Part shown: positions 36,990 to 49,893 of the stretch, one piece after another
How positions within the stretch are numbered: the first letter of the stretch is position 1
How the letters are laid out: each line of letters starts with the position of its first letter
Origin: Vitis vinifera
Lineage: Eukaryota > Streptophyta > Magnoliopsida > Vitales > Vitaceae
DNA length: 64,000 nt
Direction: 5' to 3'
Assembly (NCBI RefSeq): GCF_030704535.1
Contig: NC_081809.1
Coordinates: 389,501-453,500 of the forward strand
Notes under the pieces: model-generated
Databases searched by the model: none
Told to the model about the DNA's origin: nothing
Seen by the model: the letters and a program-made list of their open reading frames with translations, nothing else
Program-made: the position numbers and the translations under genes

Positions 36990-39480
36990 CCAAGGAAATC
37001 TTTTTAGCTATTATGCTTAAATACAAACATTAAATTCATCTATTATTATCAAAACATGAGATAAACCAAATCTTGGTCTAACATTTTCTCATCAACCAAA
37101 CATAATTAGAAATCCTATTTATTATCCAATCACTAAAGTTTTAAACTAACTACATAATTAGTCACTATAACATTTTTATAATAAGATAAATTATAATATT
37201 TTGTGATATTTGAAAATATGTTAAATCATTTCATTTTTCAAATGATTATTTTCTAAATTAAAAGAAGAACAAATAATAATAATTGATTTTATAAATGCCT
37301 TAACAAATAAAAACAACATTTTTTTTAATGAAAAAAGACTATGAAGTAGAATACCTACAAATTTGATTGAAAGATGAGCCACAATAATCTTCAAAACCGA
37401 ACTTTGTAACATTTTTAAGAAAATTTAACCACCAAATGAACAATTTTATATTACAAATATCTTTCTTAACTAAACAATATATTTTTCTATTTGTTTCCCT
37501 ATAATGGTAAATATTTAGATTTTGAGATAACTTCAAAATATTCTTCATTAATAACATAATAAAATTAGGAATATTATTCTTTTTATTATAACAATCAATA
37601 ACTATTTTTGAGTAACCTTCAATCTCTAGATTTAAGAACCCATAATTCTTTGTGACTAACATGCTATCTCTTAAAACTATACATTCCGCAATAATTATTA
37701 AAGCATTGTCTATATGCCTACCTGCAAACATTTTTGTAGTTTCATTAAAATCTCTAATAACCTATCCTAATATGTTTTTATTCTCTATCTTTGAATCATA
37801 AAAATTTAATTTGAATCTTCCATTAATTGGAAGAACCCAAATAATCCATTTTTCAACCATTTGAGAGACTTTGTGTCTTTCATTTTGAAGATAGGAGTTA
37901 ATCATATAATGCTGAAGATTTTGAAAGTTTAAGATAGTTTTCTCCATTACAAGAAAAAAGTTGGTTGGATCTTCCTAAAAAATACCTAATTTCTATGAAT
38001 CCGTACATTTCACAAGATAATGATATTTTTTTCCTTAAGATGCTTGAAAATTTTGCAGTTAATCTTATAGTTTTTATACGCCATTTCAAGCCAAGATAGG
38101 AAGTCACCTTCCTACAAGTGAGGTATAGAATAATTATACTTAATGCAATATAAAATTCCTTGAACAAAAGGACAATATTTAAAAATATGATCAATATTTA
38201 AAAATATGATCAATATTTTGATTGCAAAGATGATACATATTTGTAATATCCAACCTTCTAACCATTAGAAACTCATGTGGGGAGAAAATCTCTAACAACC
38301 AGTTATAAGAAAAACTTTAATTTTGATAAAAGATTTAATTTTCAAATTCAATAGAGAATTTTGGATTTAGGTGCATCAAGGCTTTCTCATTATCCAAGTT
38401 GTTCACTTAATGGTAAACTTTCCATGGAGAAACCCAAAAAATCCTATCCTTAATGATATAAAAACAACATTCGACATTCAATGAATGAAAACATATAATT
38501 TAATAATTAACTGTATTCAAACAATATGGAAAGAACATTGAGTTGTATTTATATTTATGTCAAATTATGGTCTATTCGAATTTCAAAGAAAAAAAATAAA
38601 GTTTCCTTAAAAAAAGAAAAAAAAAATCAACTATTGTTAAAATAAGTTTAGTTTTTATCCATCTTTCTCTTATTTTTTTATAAAGAAAATTTAGGTTTAA
38701 AATTTTCTTATAAATTATTACTAAAAACACAAAACCAACAACATACAAATCACTTAAGGTGAATACTAAATTAATAAAAAATCCACAAAATTCTCAAACC
38801 AAAATTAAAATTCTACCATATGCTATCACTATTTTTGCCTCATAATTTATTGAATTCTTATTATAAATTCCTTAAATTTATATATATATATATATATTCT
38901 TTATTCAAAAATAAAAATAAAAATAAAAATACTAAAATAATAAAATTTGGATTGAAAATGAATTTACCTCTTACAATACAACAAAACCAAAATAAATTAC
39001 TATCAATTTGAATGATTTTTTTTTTAATTATAACTCTAAAACATAATTCTTCAATCATTTCAATTAACTTTGAAAAAAAAAAAAAAAAGATTAGCATTTG
39101 ACACTCTTTCCCAAATTAAAATTTCAAAAAGTTAATGAATTAATTTCAATAATAAAACACATATTTCAATCACAAATCCATAAATAAAAAATACACCACA
39201 TAAAAACATAAAAACATGTATTAACATAGAAAATTTTCTAATATTTTCTTAACAACTAGGCATTATTGGACTTAATTATTATCCAATTACCAATTTCATA
39301 ACTAATTACATAACTAATCATTTTAGATTTTTAATTATGGTAATAAATTCTAATATTTTAAAATAGTTGGGAATATTTTAAATTGCTATTTTTAAATTGA
39401 AATGAGCAAAAAAATATAATAATTAATTTTATAAATGTTTTGAAACATGTAAAAATATCATTTAATGTTCAGAAATAAAT
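36990..39480. repeat. Diverged ~350-base direct repeat within the unit 2 spacer
   Basis: Copy a is at about 36990-37320 and copy b at about 39145-39480. Both contain ATTATCCAAT, a TAACTAA(C/T)TACATAA segment and TAATAATTRATTTTATAAATG. The same pair recurs in unit 3 at about 46290-46640 and 47245-47575, about 950 bases apart, so it predates the triplication. It could be the LTRs of a very old element or a simple duplication. Confidence 0.5.
37321..38457 (-). mobile_element. 5'-truncated LINE with RNase H remnant
   Basis: Bounded by an exact 14-base target duplication ATAAAAACAACATT at 37307-37320 and 38458-38471. A T-run at 37321-37326 is its poly(A) tail on the minus strand. Minus-strand frames at 37947-37339 resemble the RNase H domain of plant LINE polyproteins: KLNFYDSK, then AECIVLRDSM, NLEIEGYSKIVIDCYN and YRETNRKIYCLVKK. 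The order matches the family, but the domain is split between frames and lacks its catalytic acidic residues, so it is dead. Unit 3 has one uninterrupted copy of the target near 46620. Confidence 0.88.
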
Positions 39481-40800
39481 AAAATAAACAACACTACAAG
39501 GAAAAAGATATATGGTGACATTTATAATAAGTCACTATAAACATAGGGTGTCACTACAATATAGCGTCACCTTATCCACTGACACCATAGAGGGTATCAA
39601 TTGGTGACGTATTTGGAAGTGACACCAAAGCAGATAAATGGTGACACATTCAGAAGAGACACCATATGTTTTTAGTGATGCTTAATTTGATATAGAGTTG
39701 TATGAGATATATAAGGTGTCATATTAAATGCATCATCTTTGAGTTATGATGTCACGTTAAATGTATCACCTTTAATTTATAGTGTCACATCATTGTAAAT
39801 GATTATGGAAGATATGGTTGTTTTTTGTTGATTAGTTTGTAGATTTTTGTAATGCTTATTAATAAATAAGACTAACCTGTGTAAATTGTCCATAAATATA
39901 ATAATCATATTACATTTAACTTATATTTTCATAATGCTTATGAATTAATTTGTAACATATTACATCATCCAATAATATTTGTATATCAAATGTTCACAAA
40001 ATGATAGTACATCAAACACATCAAACCCACCAAAACTAAAAAAGAAAAGTGAATACATATTAAAACATGATTTAGAAATGTTAAGCTTCCCAACATTCAT
40101 GTATACTTGCATTTCATATGCATAAAACCGGCTAACCATAAAATGACACAAGAGTTGCATCCAAAAACCCAAAATTCTCAATTTCAAATAAAGTAACATT
40201 TATGTCCTATAATGTATGACATAAGAGTCATATCTAAAAACCTAAATCTTGTTGCCTCTTTCTCCTTTCTTTTTATTCTTCATATTGTCCTCCCAAGAGT
40301 GTATACCTGCATTTCATAGTTTAATGAGTTTTAGAGTTCTTATTGAAAATAAAAATGTGATGTTATAAACAATAAACAAATCTAAGTACTAATGTTTTCT
40401 TTTTCTTTTTCCTTTTTCTCATTTTGGTATAAAAATAGTTCGTAAAGAATAAGTAATGTTATACAATATCAATGGAAAATTCAATCATATAACAACTAAG
40501 GGACTTATCACGAATGATCATGATACATCAATATGATTCATGATTAGTTATAACACAAAAGTAATCTATTTTTCTCTAATTTCATCAAATTCTACTTGAG
40601 AATATGTTTTATTTGTCATCAAACTGAAATCAAATGAGAATAACATTAATATCACAATAATTGAAAGTATGAAATTATGTACAATTCATTAAACGAGTAA
40701 AACCTTTGATGCAATAACTGTAAAATCAACAATTATTTCTTTAATGAATCTCATAACAAAGTAGTCATATTTGAACTCAGTATTATTTTTTTACTATTAA

Positions 40801-41634
40801 ATTATTTTTAAACAAAATAACAATTATTAATATATTAGTTCATTTTTAAATACTTTCATAAGAATATATTTTAACTACAAGTTATTTTAATTTATCAAAA
40901 GATTTTTAGGAAATGAGCTATTATACATTTATTATTTTCTTATTTTTCAAAAAATATTTTCAATCATTTCATACACGTTTTCAACTACTAAAATTATTGT
41001 TTTTATAGAATAAACAAAGAAGCATACACTTCTCCTCCACTTACTAAGTCAACTATTACAATCACCATAATATTTTATTCACCTACCAATATCTCATTCC
41101 ATTTAGATAACTCTCTCAACAAAATCATTTCTACAATACTTTTTACTCTCCTATGATATTGAATATTTTATTCCATTTAGGTGACTCTCAACACAAAGAA
41201 AAGTAGGAATGTCTTCTTAGGTTAACTAAACAAAGACTTTTTTTTTTTACTTTACAATATGTATAAAAAAAAACAATTATTTATTACAAGGAATGTGGTA
41301 GAAAGGTCATTTCATTTTTAAAGATTTTTTTAGAATTTCTTAAACATTTACAAAAAATAGAATCTAACAATTTTATTTCTAAAAAAATTGATCAATTCAA
41401 AAAAGAAAGAAGAATGTTATTTTTTAAGAAAAGTTAATAAACCACTTTATTCTTGAATTATCTAAACAAAACTTATTAAAAAATATTTTATCCCAAATTT
41501 ATTTTCAAAACTTTCTTATTGAAAACTATCTCATATATAAATTATTTTATTATATAGAGAAATTCTTATTTTATTCTTTTTTTAGAGAAAAATTCACTTG
41601 TTTATTAAATATCAAAGAAGTCTATTTTTATGTC

Positions 41635-41672
<38 letters not shown>

Positions 41673-42355
41673 TCTCTTATTTTCATACAAGAAATTTCCA
41701 TTTATGCCTAAAATACTTTTAGAAAAATCATTGCCAACAAAATTTTATTTTTAAAATTATTTTCAACATTCTTATTTAAAAAAATTATCATTGGATTATT
41801 TTCAAAAAGGACAATCCTAAAAAAATTAACCATTTATAACCCAATTTAAACTCAAAAATTATCCCCAATATTATTTTATATTCCTAAATTATTTTCAAAC
41901 AAAATAACAATTATTAATATTTTGATTCATTTTTAAATACTTTCACAAAAATATATTTTAACCATATATTATTTTAATTTATCAAAATATTTTTAGGAAA
42001 TGAGTTATTTTCCATTTATTACTATCCTATTTTTCAAAACATATTTTCAGGCATTTCATTCACATTTTAAAATTTCAAATACTTTTTATAAAACAACAAA
42101 ACATGTAAATTTCAACTACTAAAATTATTCTTTTTATAGAATAAAAAAAGCAACATACACTTATCTTCCATTTACTAATTCAACTATTACAATCACCCCA
42201 ATATTTTGTTCACCTACCAATAATTCATTCCATGTAGGTGACTCTAAAATAAAAAAGTCATATTTATAATACCCTTTACGACTCTGATACCCAATATTCT
42301 ATTCTATTTAGGTGACTCAATACAAAGAAAGTGGGAATGTTTTCTTAGGTTAACC
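40801..42355. repeat. Internal direct duplication inside the CACTA element
   Basis: A block of about 430-470 bases at 40801-41226 recurs at 41884-42355. Both copies contain AACAAAATAACAATTATTAAT, TTTTTAGGAAATGAG, TTTTTATAGAATAAA and CTTCTTAGGTTAAC in the same order. The copies are diverged, so the duplication is old relative to the element. Confidence 0.75.
41639..41669. repeat. (AT)n microsatellite
   Basis: About fifteen AT units inside the CACTA element. A likely length polymorphism. Confidence 0.95.
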
Positions 42356-45300
42356 GAAGAAAACCCTAAATAACTTAAGTGCTTTTGGATTAATTGAGTA
42401 TCATCTTGTAGTAGATGTCAATCTCTATTGTTAGACTTCACCAAAAAGCTCCTAGCACGGTGGAAAAAAGTATCAAATATAGTCAAGTCTTCAATAAAAT
42501 ACTATTTCATGCGAAAAATTACTACAAACTAGTGTATCTCTCATTCTCAATTAGACAAAATTTTTAAAAATAATTCATTTTTCTTGTTTTCATTTGTTTT
42601 GGGGCTTATTAGCAATGAAACAAAAAAATATGTTAGAATGTTAAACCTAGTTTTTACTTCCCTGGAACTTGATAAAAAACACCATTTACAAAACCCACAT
42701 CATAGATATACTAAATCAAGAGATATAAAACAATTATACTAACAAAGTTTTTTGCATTAATAAAAAAAATGAAGATGGTAGATAAGAGATTTTGACTTAC
42801 CCGAGATTTTACGAAGCAAAGAATATCAATTATGGGTGTGAGAAGAAGGAGAAGAAAACGATGGTTAGGGTTAAACAATAAGATCTTTTATATTAGTTAA
42901 TATATATATGGAAACAATGGACTTTTCATATATTGTTCCTACTCACTATTTTTAAAAAGGGCCCATTAAGTTATAAAATTTAAAACTTTTTATTTCATAT
43001 GGTGTCACTTCCAAAAAATGACACCGTAAATCTGAAATTAGCATCATCTAACTATCCTAATTGAAAATTTTTTATATGATGTGTCACCTTTATAAATTTT
43101 AAGTTCAATGGTGTCATTATTTTAAATGCGACACCATAAATAGTGACATCATATATTATTTTTGTAGTAGTGCAACTTAATACTTAACTATTTTCAACAC
43201 AAATGAACGGTCTAAATATTTGGCATTTTCTTGGGGAAATGTTTTTGCAATAGGTGGTAAATAATAAAAACAAAAAAACATAAGATAATTTATAAAAAAG
43301 CACAGAATTGTTTTAGGATTTAAAAGTAATATTTGATTTTCAAATAATGAATCGATTCTTTCTCAGTCGTGATGTAGGGATGATTGAACAAATTATTACA
43401 TGCAGATTTTCTTTCTTACTTCCGCTTGTTACGTGCCAAGTGGCAGTTCCACTAATCAAACAATTAAGATTAGAAGAATATTACAATTTGGAAGGTATCA
43501 GTCAATTGCTTAGCCATTACATGTAACCCATTACCAAACTTGGGATTGAGAAAAAGGTAGGTTTAACAAAGGATCAGATTCACTGATCAGGGCTGAATCC
43601 CAACCTTTTTGGTGGCAGATTAGATGGAAGCCAATATCTAGTGGGAGTGGAAGGTAGCATTCAGTTACAAATGAACTGCATGTCACTGATTTTTTATTAT
43701 TAACACTAGATTCATAAAGAGAAAAGCTCGTCATCTTTATTCTCAATGTGGATAGTAGATCGTATAAAAGCTTAGTGAATTGATTTTCTTAGAAAAAATT
43801 CAGAGATGTGATGAGGACAGAAGAGGAGCAAAAGTGAGGAATCCAGACAACTGCACATGAGTCCACATGAGTCTCGATGCATGTTAAGTGCTGTTACTAG
43901 ATGTTCCAGGTGTTAGATTTGTGTTTGGCACATTATGAGTAACCTACTGCATAGATTCTTTGATTTTTTTTGGTACTTACCATTAACTTGTCCGTACGTA
44001 TACTTAGAAATTTCACTCAATCCAAAGCTTCAACTTCACCACATAAGTTTTTAAGCAAGGATGGTTGTGTTAAGTTATCCATTACGCTAATACATATATA
44101 ATTTAAAATACACTTACAATAATTTTTAATATTTATAGAAGAATTTAAATAATAAATAAGATAATATTTAAAAATAACAATAAAAAATGAAAAAACAAAT
44201 TTTTATATCTTTACAAAAAAATGAAAAAATAAATGATATAAATTATAATTTAATATTTTTTCTTAAAAAATAAAAAAAAAGAATAAATAAAATAAATATC
44301 GTGATAATATAAATTATAAATATTATAAAAATATTAAATCTAGTTTGAATTATACTTAGGTTATTTGAATCTTATTCCGAATTCTACTCAAAGTTTAGAT
44401 TAAAAAGTCGAATTCAATCAGAGTAATCCACCCGATTACACCCGAACCATAACCTTCGTTAAACTCATACTTGGGAACGCCCATGAAATAGTGGAAGTAA
44501 ACAAATAATTTCAAGTACAGCAAGCAACAAGATTCACCCTACCCCTGGTTAGCTTACTCCACTGACAATGCACTCAAAGAGCCCCTAGGTTGGTCGGTGG
44601 CCACTGCCTCCAACGATTAGGTTAGTAACGGGGGAGAGTATTAAGCAGTCAATGAAAAAAAGGAAGAGAGGGGAGAGAATTGATTCAATGACTTATTAAG
44701 GTTATTAAATTAATTAGGGTTACAATTTGAACTTGTGGACAAAATGAATGAAGAAGTGCCGAAAGGGAGAAAATTAATGTTGGGCTAGCAGCATATATAG
44801 ATCAATTTGCTGCTTTATGCCCTCCGGGCTTGATTGATGCCTTACAAGAAAACGTGGGGAGGAGAAGTGGTCTCAAAAGACACCTCACTTTTCACCTCCC
44901 TCAACTCCCGGACACTTGTTGTTAATGGCCCCCCAGAAGCAAAGTCTCTACCTTCTGGTCTTACATCCTTTTTCTACAGCTTTCACCGACTTCATCTAGA
45001 ACCAACAGATTATTCTGAATCTCAATTATTTGGCAAAAATATATGTAATCTTCCCCTAAGGCAACAACCATATTCATCCGCCGCATCTTGACTCCTCCAG
45101 AGAGATATGAGAATCAATCCTTGTGAGACTCAAGATTATCTGGAATCATATTTATTGAGGCCCATTGCTCGGCTTATGGCATGCTCACAACTAGAGGGCA
45201 CGGCAGGATGGACCCTGGTTGAGACAGTCGCCATGGGGAACGGTCAATAATTTTGAAAATCCACTAGTACGAAAGCATCTAATTCATTGACGACCAACCG

Positions 45301-45500
45301 AAAGGAAATCAACAAATATCTTTCACCTTCTTTTTTTTTTTTTTTTTTCCTTTGTTTCACTGAGAAGACGAGTGTCATTCCTTGCAAATAGACAGTATTG
45401 CCCCTTGGAAAAATCTGTCTCAGTATGAGCAATAGAGCCTAGTTAGCCATGATTTTCACTGCCCTTTATGGAGAAGAATCCCAAGAAGGTGGGAGACCTC

Positions 45501-45508
45501 TATATAAA
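45501..45508 (+). promoter_or_regulatory. TATA box of small-protein gene 2
   Basis: TATATAAA, 91 bases before the ATG at 45592, the same spacing as in the other two copies. Confidence 0.75.
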
Positions 45509-45591
45509 GGGGCCTATGTTGTGGTATTCATACCAAGAAGCAAGAAACACAGCAGACTGTTTAGTACATTTGGTGTGCAGGCATTTAGGAG

Positions 45592-45831
45592 ATGGCACGA
45601 AAGGGAGATCCTCATCTCTTGAAGGTTGGGGCGGAAGCCTTTGGTTTGTTGGAAGAGAATTTTCCAAGTAGATATCCTCCCCCTCAATGGCCTCAACAAC
45701 CACGTCAATTTCCGCCAGAAGAGGCTGTGCTCAACCACCTTGAGGCTGCTAAAAAGTATGGGGGATTTGTAGATCCCCGAAAGAGAAAACCAGTTCTAGT
45801 TCGCAAGGTATATTATTATGAGGTTGTGTAG
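45592..45831 (+). CDS. Small basic proline-containing protein, array copy 2 (79 aa), function unknown
   Basis: The closest paralogue is copy 1. It shares KGDPxL, EAFGLLEE, PSRYPPPQ, EEAVLN, LEAAKKYGG, DPRKRKP and the C-terminus RKVYYYEVV. Relative to copy 1 it gains one codon in the proline/glutamine linker and loses two codons before VDPRKRKP, both in frame. The start is MARKGD rather than MAPKGD. The 3' flank (TAGCTTCTTGCAACAGAGTCC) is almost identical to copy 1 but lacks a short stretch near 45875. There is no signal peptide. Function is not inferable beyond a basic tail that could bind nucleic acid or direct the protein to the nucleus. Confidence 0.7.
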   Translation: MARKGDPHLLKVGAEAFGLLEENFPSRYPPPQWPQQPRQFPPEEAVLNHLEAAKKYGGFVDPRKRKPVLVRKVYYYEVV

Positions 45832-48800
45832 CTTCTTGCAACAGAGTCCTGTCTGTCATGCTTCCTATTATAATAAGCTTTAATTTGCTGCAGCTGTAAA
45901 TTAGCTTGTAAGAATATGAGCACTATGTATCTTCAAGCTCTTTAGTAAAAAAGTATGTCCCCCTGTTGTATTGTGGCATATATAAATATGTTTGTATTCA
46001 TATGTGAAGTTGACTTGCATGATTTTCTGTGTTCTATACTCTTACGCGACTGCAAAAAATTTAACAAAAAAAAAACAGCTTAATTGAGGAGAAGCAGCGC
46101 AGCGGGACCTTAATTTCCTCTTTGGCTTCATGCGGTTTTTATTTTTCCAAGGAAATCTTCTTACCTTAAATACAAACATTAAATCCAAGGGCTATCATCA
46201 AAACAAAAGATAAACCAAATCTTGGTCTAATAATTTGTTTTATGATGATAATACCAAGGCTCATAAAAATAAAAAATCTAAGAATTAATCAATTAATCTC
46301 AATAAGGAGAAACACATTTCAATGACAAATCCGTAGTTCAAGGATATACCACATTATAACAAGTTTTAACTTAAAAATTTTTCTAATATTTTCTTAATTA
46401 CCAACCAAGATTAATTAAAAATCCTATTTATTATCCAATAACTAATTTTTTAACTACCTACATAATTAGTCATAATAAAAAATTTATAATAAGAATAAAT
46501 CCTAATATTTTGGAATATTTGAAAATATGTTAAATTACTTTATTTTTTCAAATAATTATTTTTTAAAATTAAAATAAGAAGAAATAATAATAATTGATTT
46601 TGTAGATGCCTTGATATATATAAAAACAACATTCAAACAATTTAAACAACTAATAACATTCAATTTTATTTATATTTATATCAAATTAAGGTCTATTTGA
46701 ATTAAGAGAAAAAGAAAAACCAAACATCAACTATGATTAAAATAAGTTTTTTTTTAATCCATTTTTACTATTTTTTTTTAAAGAAAATTTAGGTTTAAAA
46801 TTTTCCTATTAATTATCACTAAAAACAAAAAAACCAACAACAAAAGAAATCACTTAAATGTGAATTAATAAATTAATAAAAAAATCCACAAAATTCTAAA
46901 ACCAAAATTAAAATTCTACCATATGTCATCACAATTTTCGCCTCGATTGAATTCTTAATAAAATTAACTTTCTTAAATTAACTTATATGTATTCTTTGTT
47001 CAAAAATAAAAATAACAATACAAAAATCATAAATTTGAGTTGGAAATGAATAGGTCTTACCACACATGCAATAAAACCAAAATAAATTGCTATGGACTCT
47101 AATGATTTTTTTTAATTAGAACCCTAAAACATAATTCACACTTATCTAAATATCACCAAAAATCAATCATTTGAATTTATTTTAAAAAATAAGAAATCAG
47201 CAATTGACACTCTTTCCCATATTAAAATTTCAAAAATTAATAAATTAATCTCAATAATAAAACATATATTTCAATCACAAATCTATAAATTAAAAAAATA
47301 CACCACATAAAAAGATGTATTAATGTAGAAAATTTTCTAATATTTTCTTAACAACTAGGAATAATTAAGACTTAATTATTATCCAATTACTAATTTGCTA
47401 ACTAATTATATAACTAATCATCATAAATTTCTTATTATGGTAACGAATTCTAATATTTGGGAATATTTTAAATTGCTATTTTTAAATTGAAATAAGAAAA
47501 AAAATATAATAATTAATTTTAAAAATGTTTTGAAACATGTAAAAATATCATTTAATGTTCAAAAATGAATAAAATAAGCAACTCAATACCTAACTATTTT
47601 TATACACTAATAAAAAACAAACGGTCTAAATATTTGACATTTTCTTATGAAAATAGATTTCTTTGAAAAATAGGAAAAATTAGAAAACATATGTATTAAC
47701 AATTATAAATACGAGGGAGAGTAGAGATACTAAAGGGAACAAGGGTCGATATCAATATTAAGAGTGAGTGAGTGGGAAATTTTTTTTCCCAAAAGATTGT
47801 AAATGCTAAGAACAAAGAAACATAAGATAATTTATGGAGAAGCATAAAACTGTTTTAGGATTTAAAAGTGATATGGAATTTTCAAACAATGAATTGATTT
47901 CTTTCTCATTTTCTATACAAGAATAATTAATTACACAATTTGATTTAGGGTTTAAAAGAAATATCTGATTTGATTCCTGCTATCTTGGAATGAATATTGA
48001 TAAATTATTACATGTGGATTTTCTTTCTCACTTCCGGTTGTTGCATAGCAGGTGGCATTTCCACTAATAAAACAATTAAGATTAGAAGAATATTGCAATT
48101 TGGAAGGAATCAGTCAGATTGCTTAGCCCTAAAAGCAACCCCATTACCAAACTTGGGACTGAGGAAAAGGTAGGTTAACCAAAGAATCAGATTCACTATT
48201 CAAGGCTGAATCCCAACTTTTTTGTGAAAGATCGATAGAAGCCAAAGATCAAGTGGGAGTGGAAGGAATCATTCAGTTACAAATGAACTGAATGTTACTG
48301 ATTTTTTATTATGAACACTAAAATCATAAAGAGAAAAGTTCATCATCTTTATTCTCAATGTGGGGTGTAGTAGATCATATAAAGCTTGGCGAACTGATTT
48401 TCTTACTGAAAATTAATCGATGTGATAAGGACTGAAGAGGGGCATCCAAGCAACGGCACATGAGTCCACATGAGTCGGGATGTTGAGTTCTGTTACTACA
48501 AGTACCAAGTGTTGGATTTGAGTTTGGCACATTATGAGTAATCTTAGTGCACAGATTCTTTGGTTTTTTTGGCATTAGCTTGTCGATATACTTAGAATTT
48601 TAACTAAATCCAATATATAATTATAATTTAATATTTAAAAAAAATATTAAATAATATCAAAATATCAAAAAGTCCTGATGGGGGAGAATATTAAGCATTC
48701 AATGAAAAAGCAAGAGAGAGAAGGAAAAGAAAAAAAAGGGAGTTCGATCAGGGAATTGTTTACAGATCCTCTCATGACCTCACCCTTTTTACGTGTATAG

Positions 48801-49802
48801 GATGATGCCATATCCAGATGTTGGTTAACTCTAGTTTAGAAGGAGACTAACCATGGTTAACAATAACGCAATGGACGTTAGCAAACATGAAAATCTCGAA
48901 GTTCATCACTACGAGTCTACGAGTTTCCCGTATGAGCTACTCGGCAGGCTCCTTCACAAGTCGGGTTTAAATTCATGACCTTTTATAAAATGAAGGCTCG
49001 CACTCGTGCCATATTAAAGATTTAAGATTATTAAATAATAATGAGCCCACAATATGTATTCTTTTCAAAATTAAGGTTGGCCTAGCAGCATATATAGATC
49101 AACTTGCTGGTTTATGCTCTCAGGGCTTGATCGATGCCTTCAAAGAAAACGTGGAGAGGAGGAACTCACTTTTCACCTCCCTCGACTCCCGGACGCTTCT
49201 TGTTAATGGCCCTCCAGAAGCAAACTCTAAGTCTACCTTCTGGTCTTATATCCTTTTTCTACAGATTTGACCGACTTCATCTAGAACCAACAGATTATTC
49301 TGAATCTCTATTATTTGACCAGACTATATATATATTCTTCCCCTTAGCCTTGAGCTAAGGCGAAAACCATATTTATCTGCCACACCTTCACTCCTCCAGA
49401 GAGATATATGAGAATCTTTCCTTGTGAGACTCGAGATTATCTGGAATCATATTTTAGTGAGGCCCATTGCTCTGCCTATTGCATGCTCACAACTAGAGGG
49501 CACGGCAGGATAGACCCTGGTTCAGACAGTGGCCATGGGGAACTGTCAATAATTTTGGAAATCCACAACTATAAAAGCATCTAATTCACTGACGACCAAC
49601 CGAAAGGACATCAACAAATATCTTTCACCTTTTTTTTTTCCTTTGTTTCACTGAGAAGACGAGTGTCATTCCTTGCAAATAGACAGCATTGCCCCTTGGA
49701 AAAATCTGTGTCAGTATGAGCAACAAAGCCTCTGTAGCCATGATTTTCACTACCCTTTATGGAGAAGAATCAAAAGAAGGGTGAGAGACTTGGAGCGCTT
49801 TC

Positions 49803-49810
49803 TATATAAA
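49803..49810 (+). promoter_or_regulatory. TATA box of small-protein gene 3
   Basis: TATATAAA, 91 bases before the ATG at 49894, spacing conserved with copies 1 and 2. Confidence 0.75.
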
Positions 49811-49893
49811 GAGGTCTGTGTTGTGGTATTCATACCAAGAAGCAAGAGACACAGCAACTTGTTTAATATATTTGGTGTGCAGGCATTTGGGAG

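Larger units (their letters stand above)
39492..43172. mobile_element. CACTA (En/Spm-type) DNA transposon, apparently non-autonomous
   Basis: A 3681-base element starting CACTACAAGGAAAAAGATAT and ending TTTTTGTAGTAGTG, i.e. CACTACTACAAAAA on the other strand. It is flanked by the 3-base duplication CAA (39489-39491 and 43173-43175), the length expected for CACTA elements. Both subterminal regions carry many GGTGTCAC / GTGACACC motifs, in inverted arrangement, as transposase-binding repeats would be. No transposase or TNP reading frame is recognised. The matching empty site survives in unit 3 near 47580 (ATAAGCAACTCAATACC). Confidence 0.93.
36945..46098. repeat. Triplicated segment, unit 2 (enlarged by LINE and CACTA insertions)
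   Basis: Without its two insertions this unit is about 4.3 kb and is collinear with unit 3 (46112-50620). It runs from the CTCCAAGGAAATC block near 36990, through the spacer, the shared anchor near 43400-43700 and the promoter block 44710-45000, to small-protein gene 2. The right border is abrupt: after GAGGAGAAGCAGC near 46085-46098 the sequence jumps into the spacer start of unit 3, whereas units 1 and 3 continue into a different shared flank. Confidence 0.85.

Noticed and set aside
37339-37947. Possibility that the LINE RNase H frames are a functional host gene
   Set aside because: The frames are split, lack key acidic residues, and lie inside a target-site duplication with a poly(A) end.
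38820-39097. Short ORFs on both strands in the unit 2 spacer
   Set aside because: They are products of A/T runs and a TA repeat, with no codon bias or conservation with unit 3.
39960-40199. 79-codon minus-strand ORF inside the CACTA element
   Set aside because: No resemblance to transposase or other known protein. Chance open frame in AT-rich DNA.
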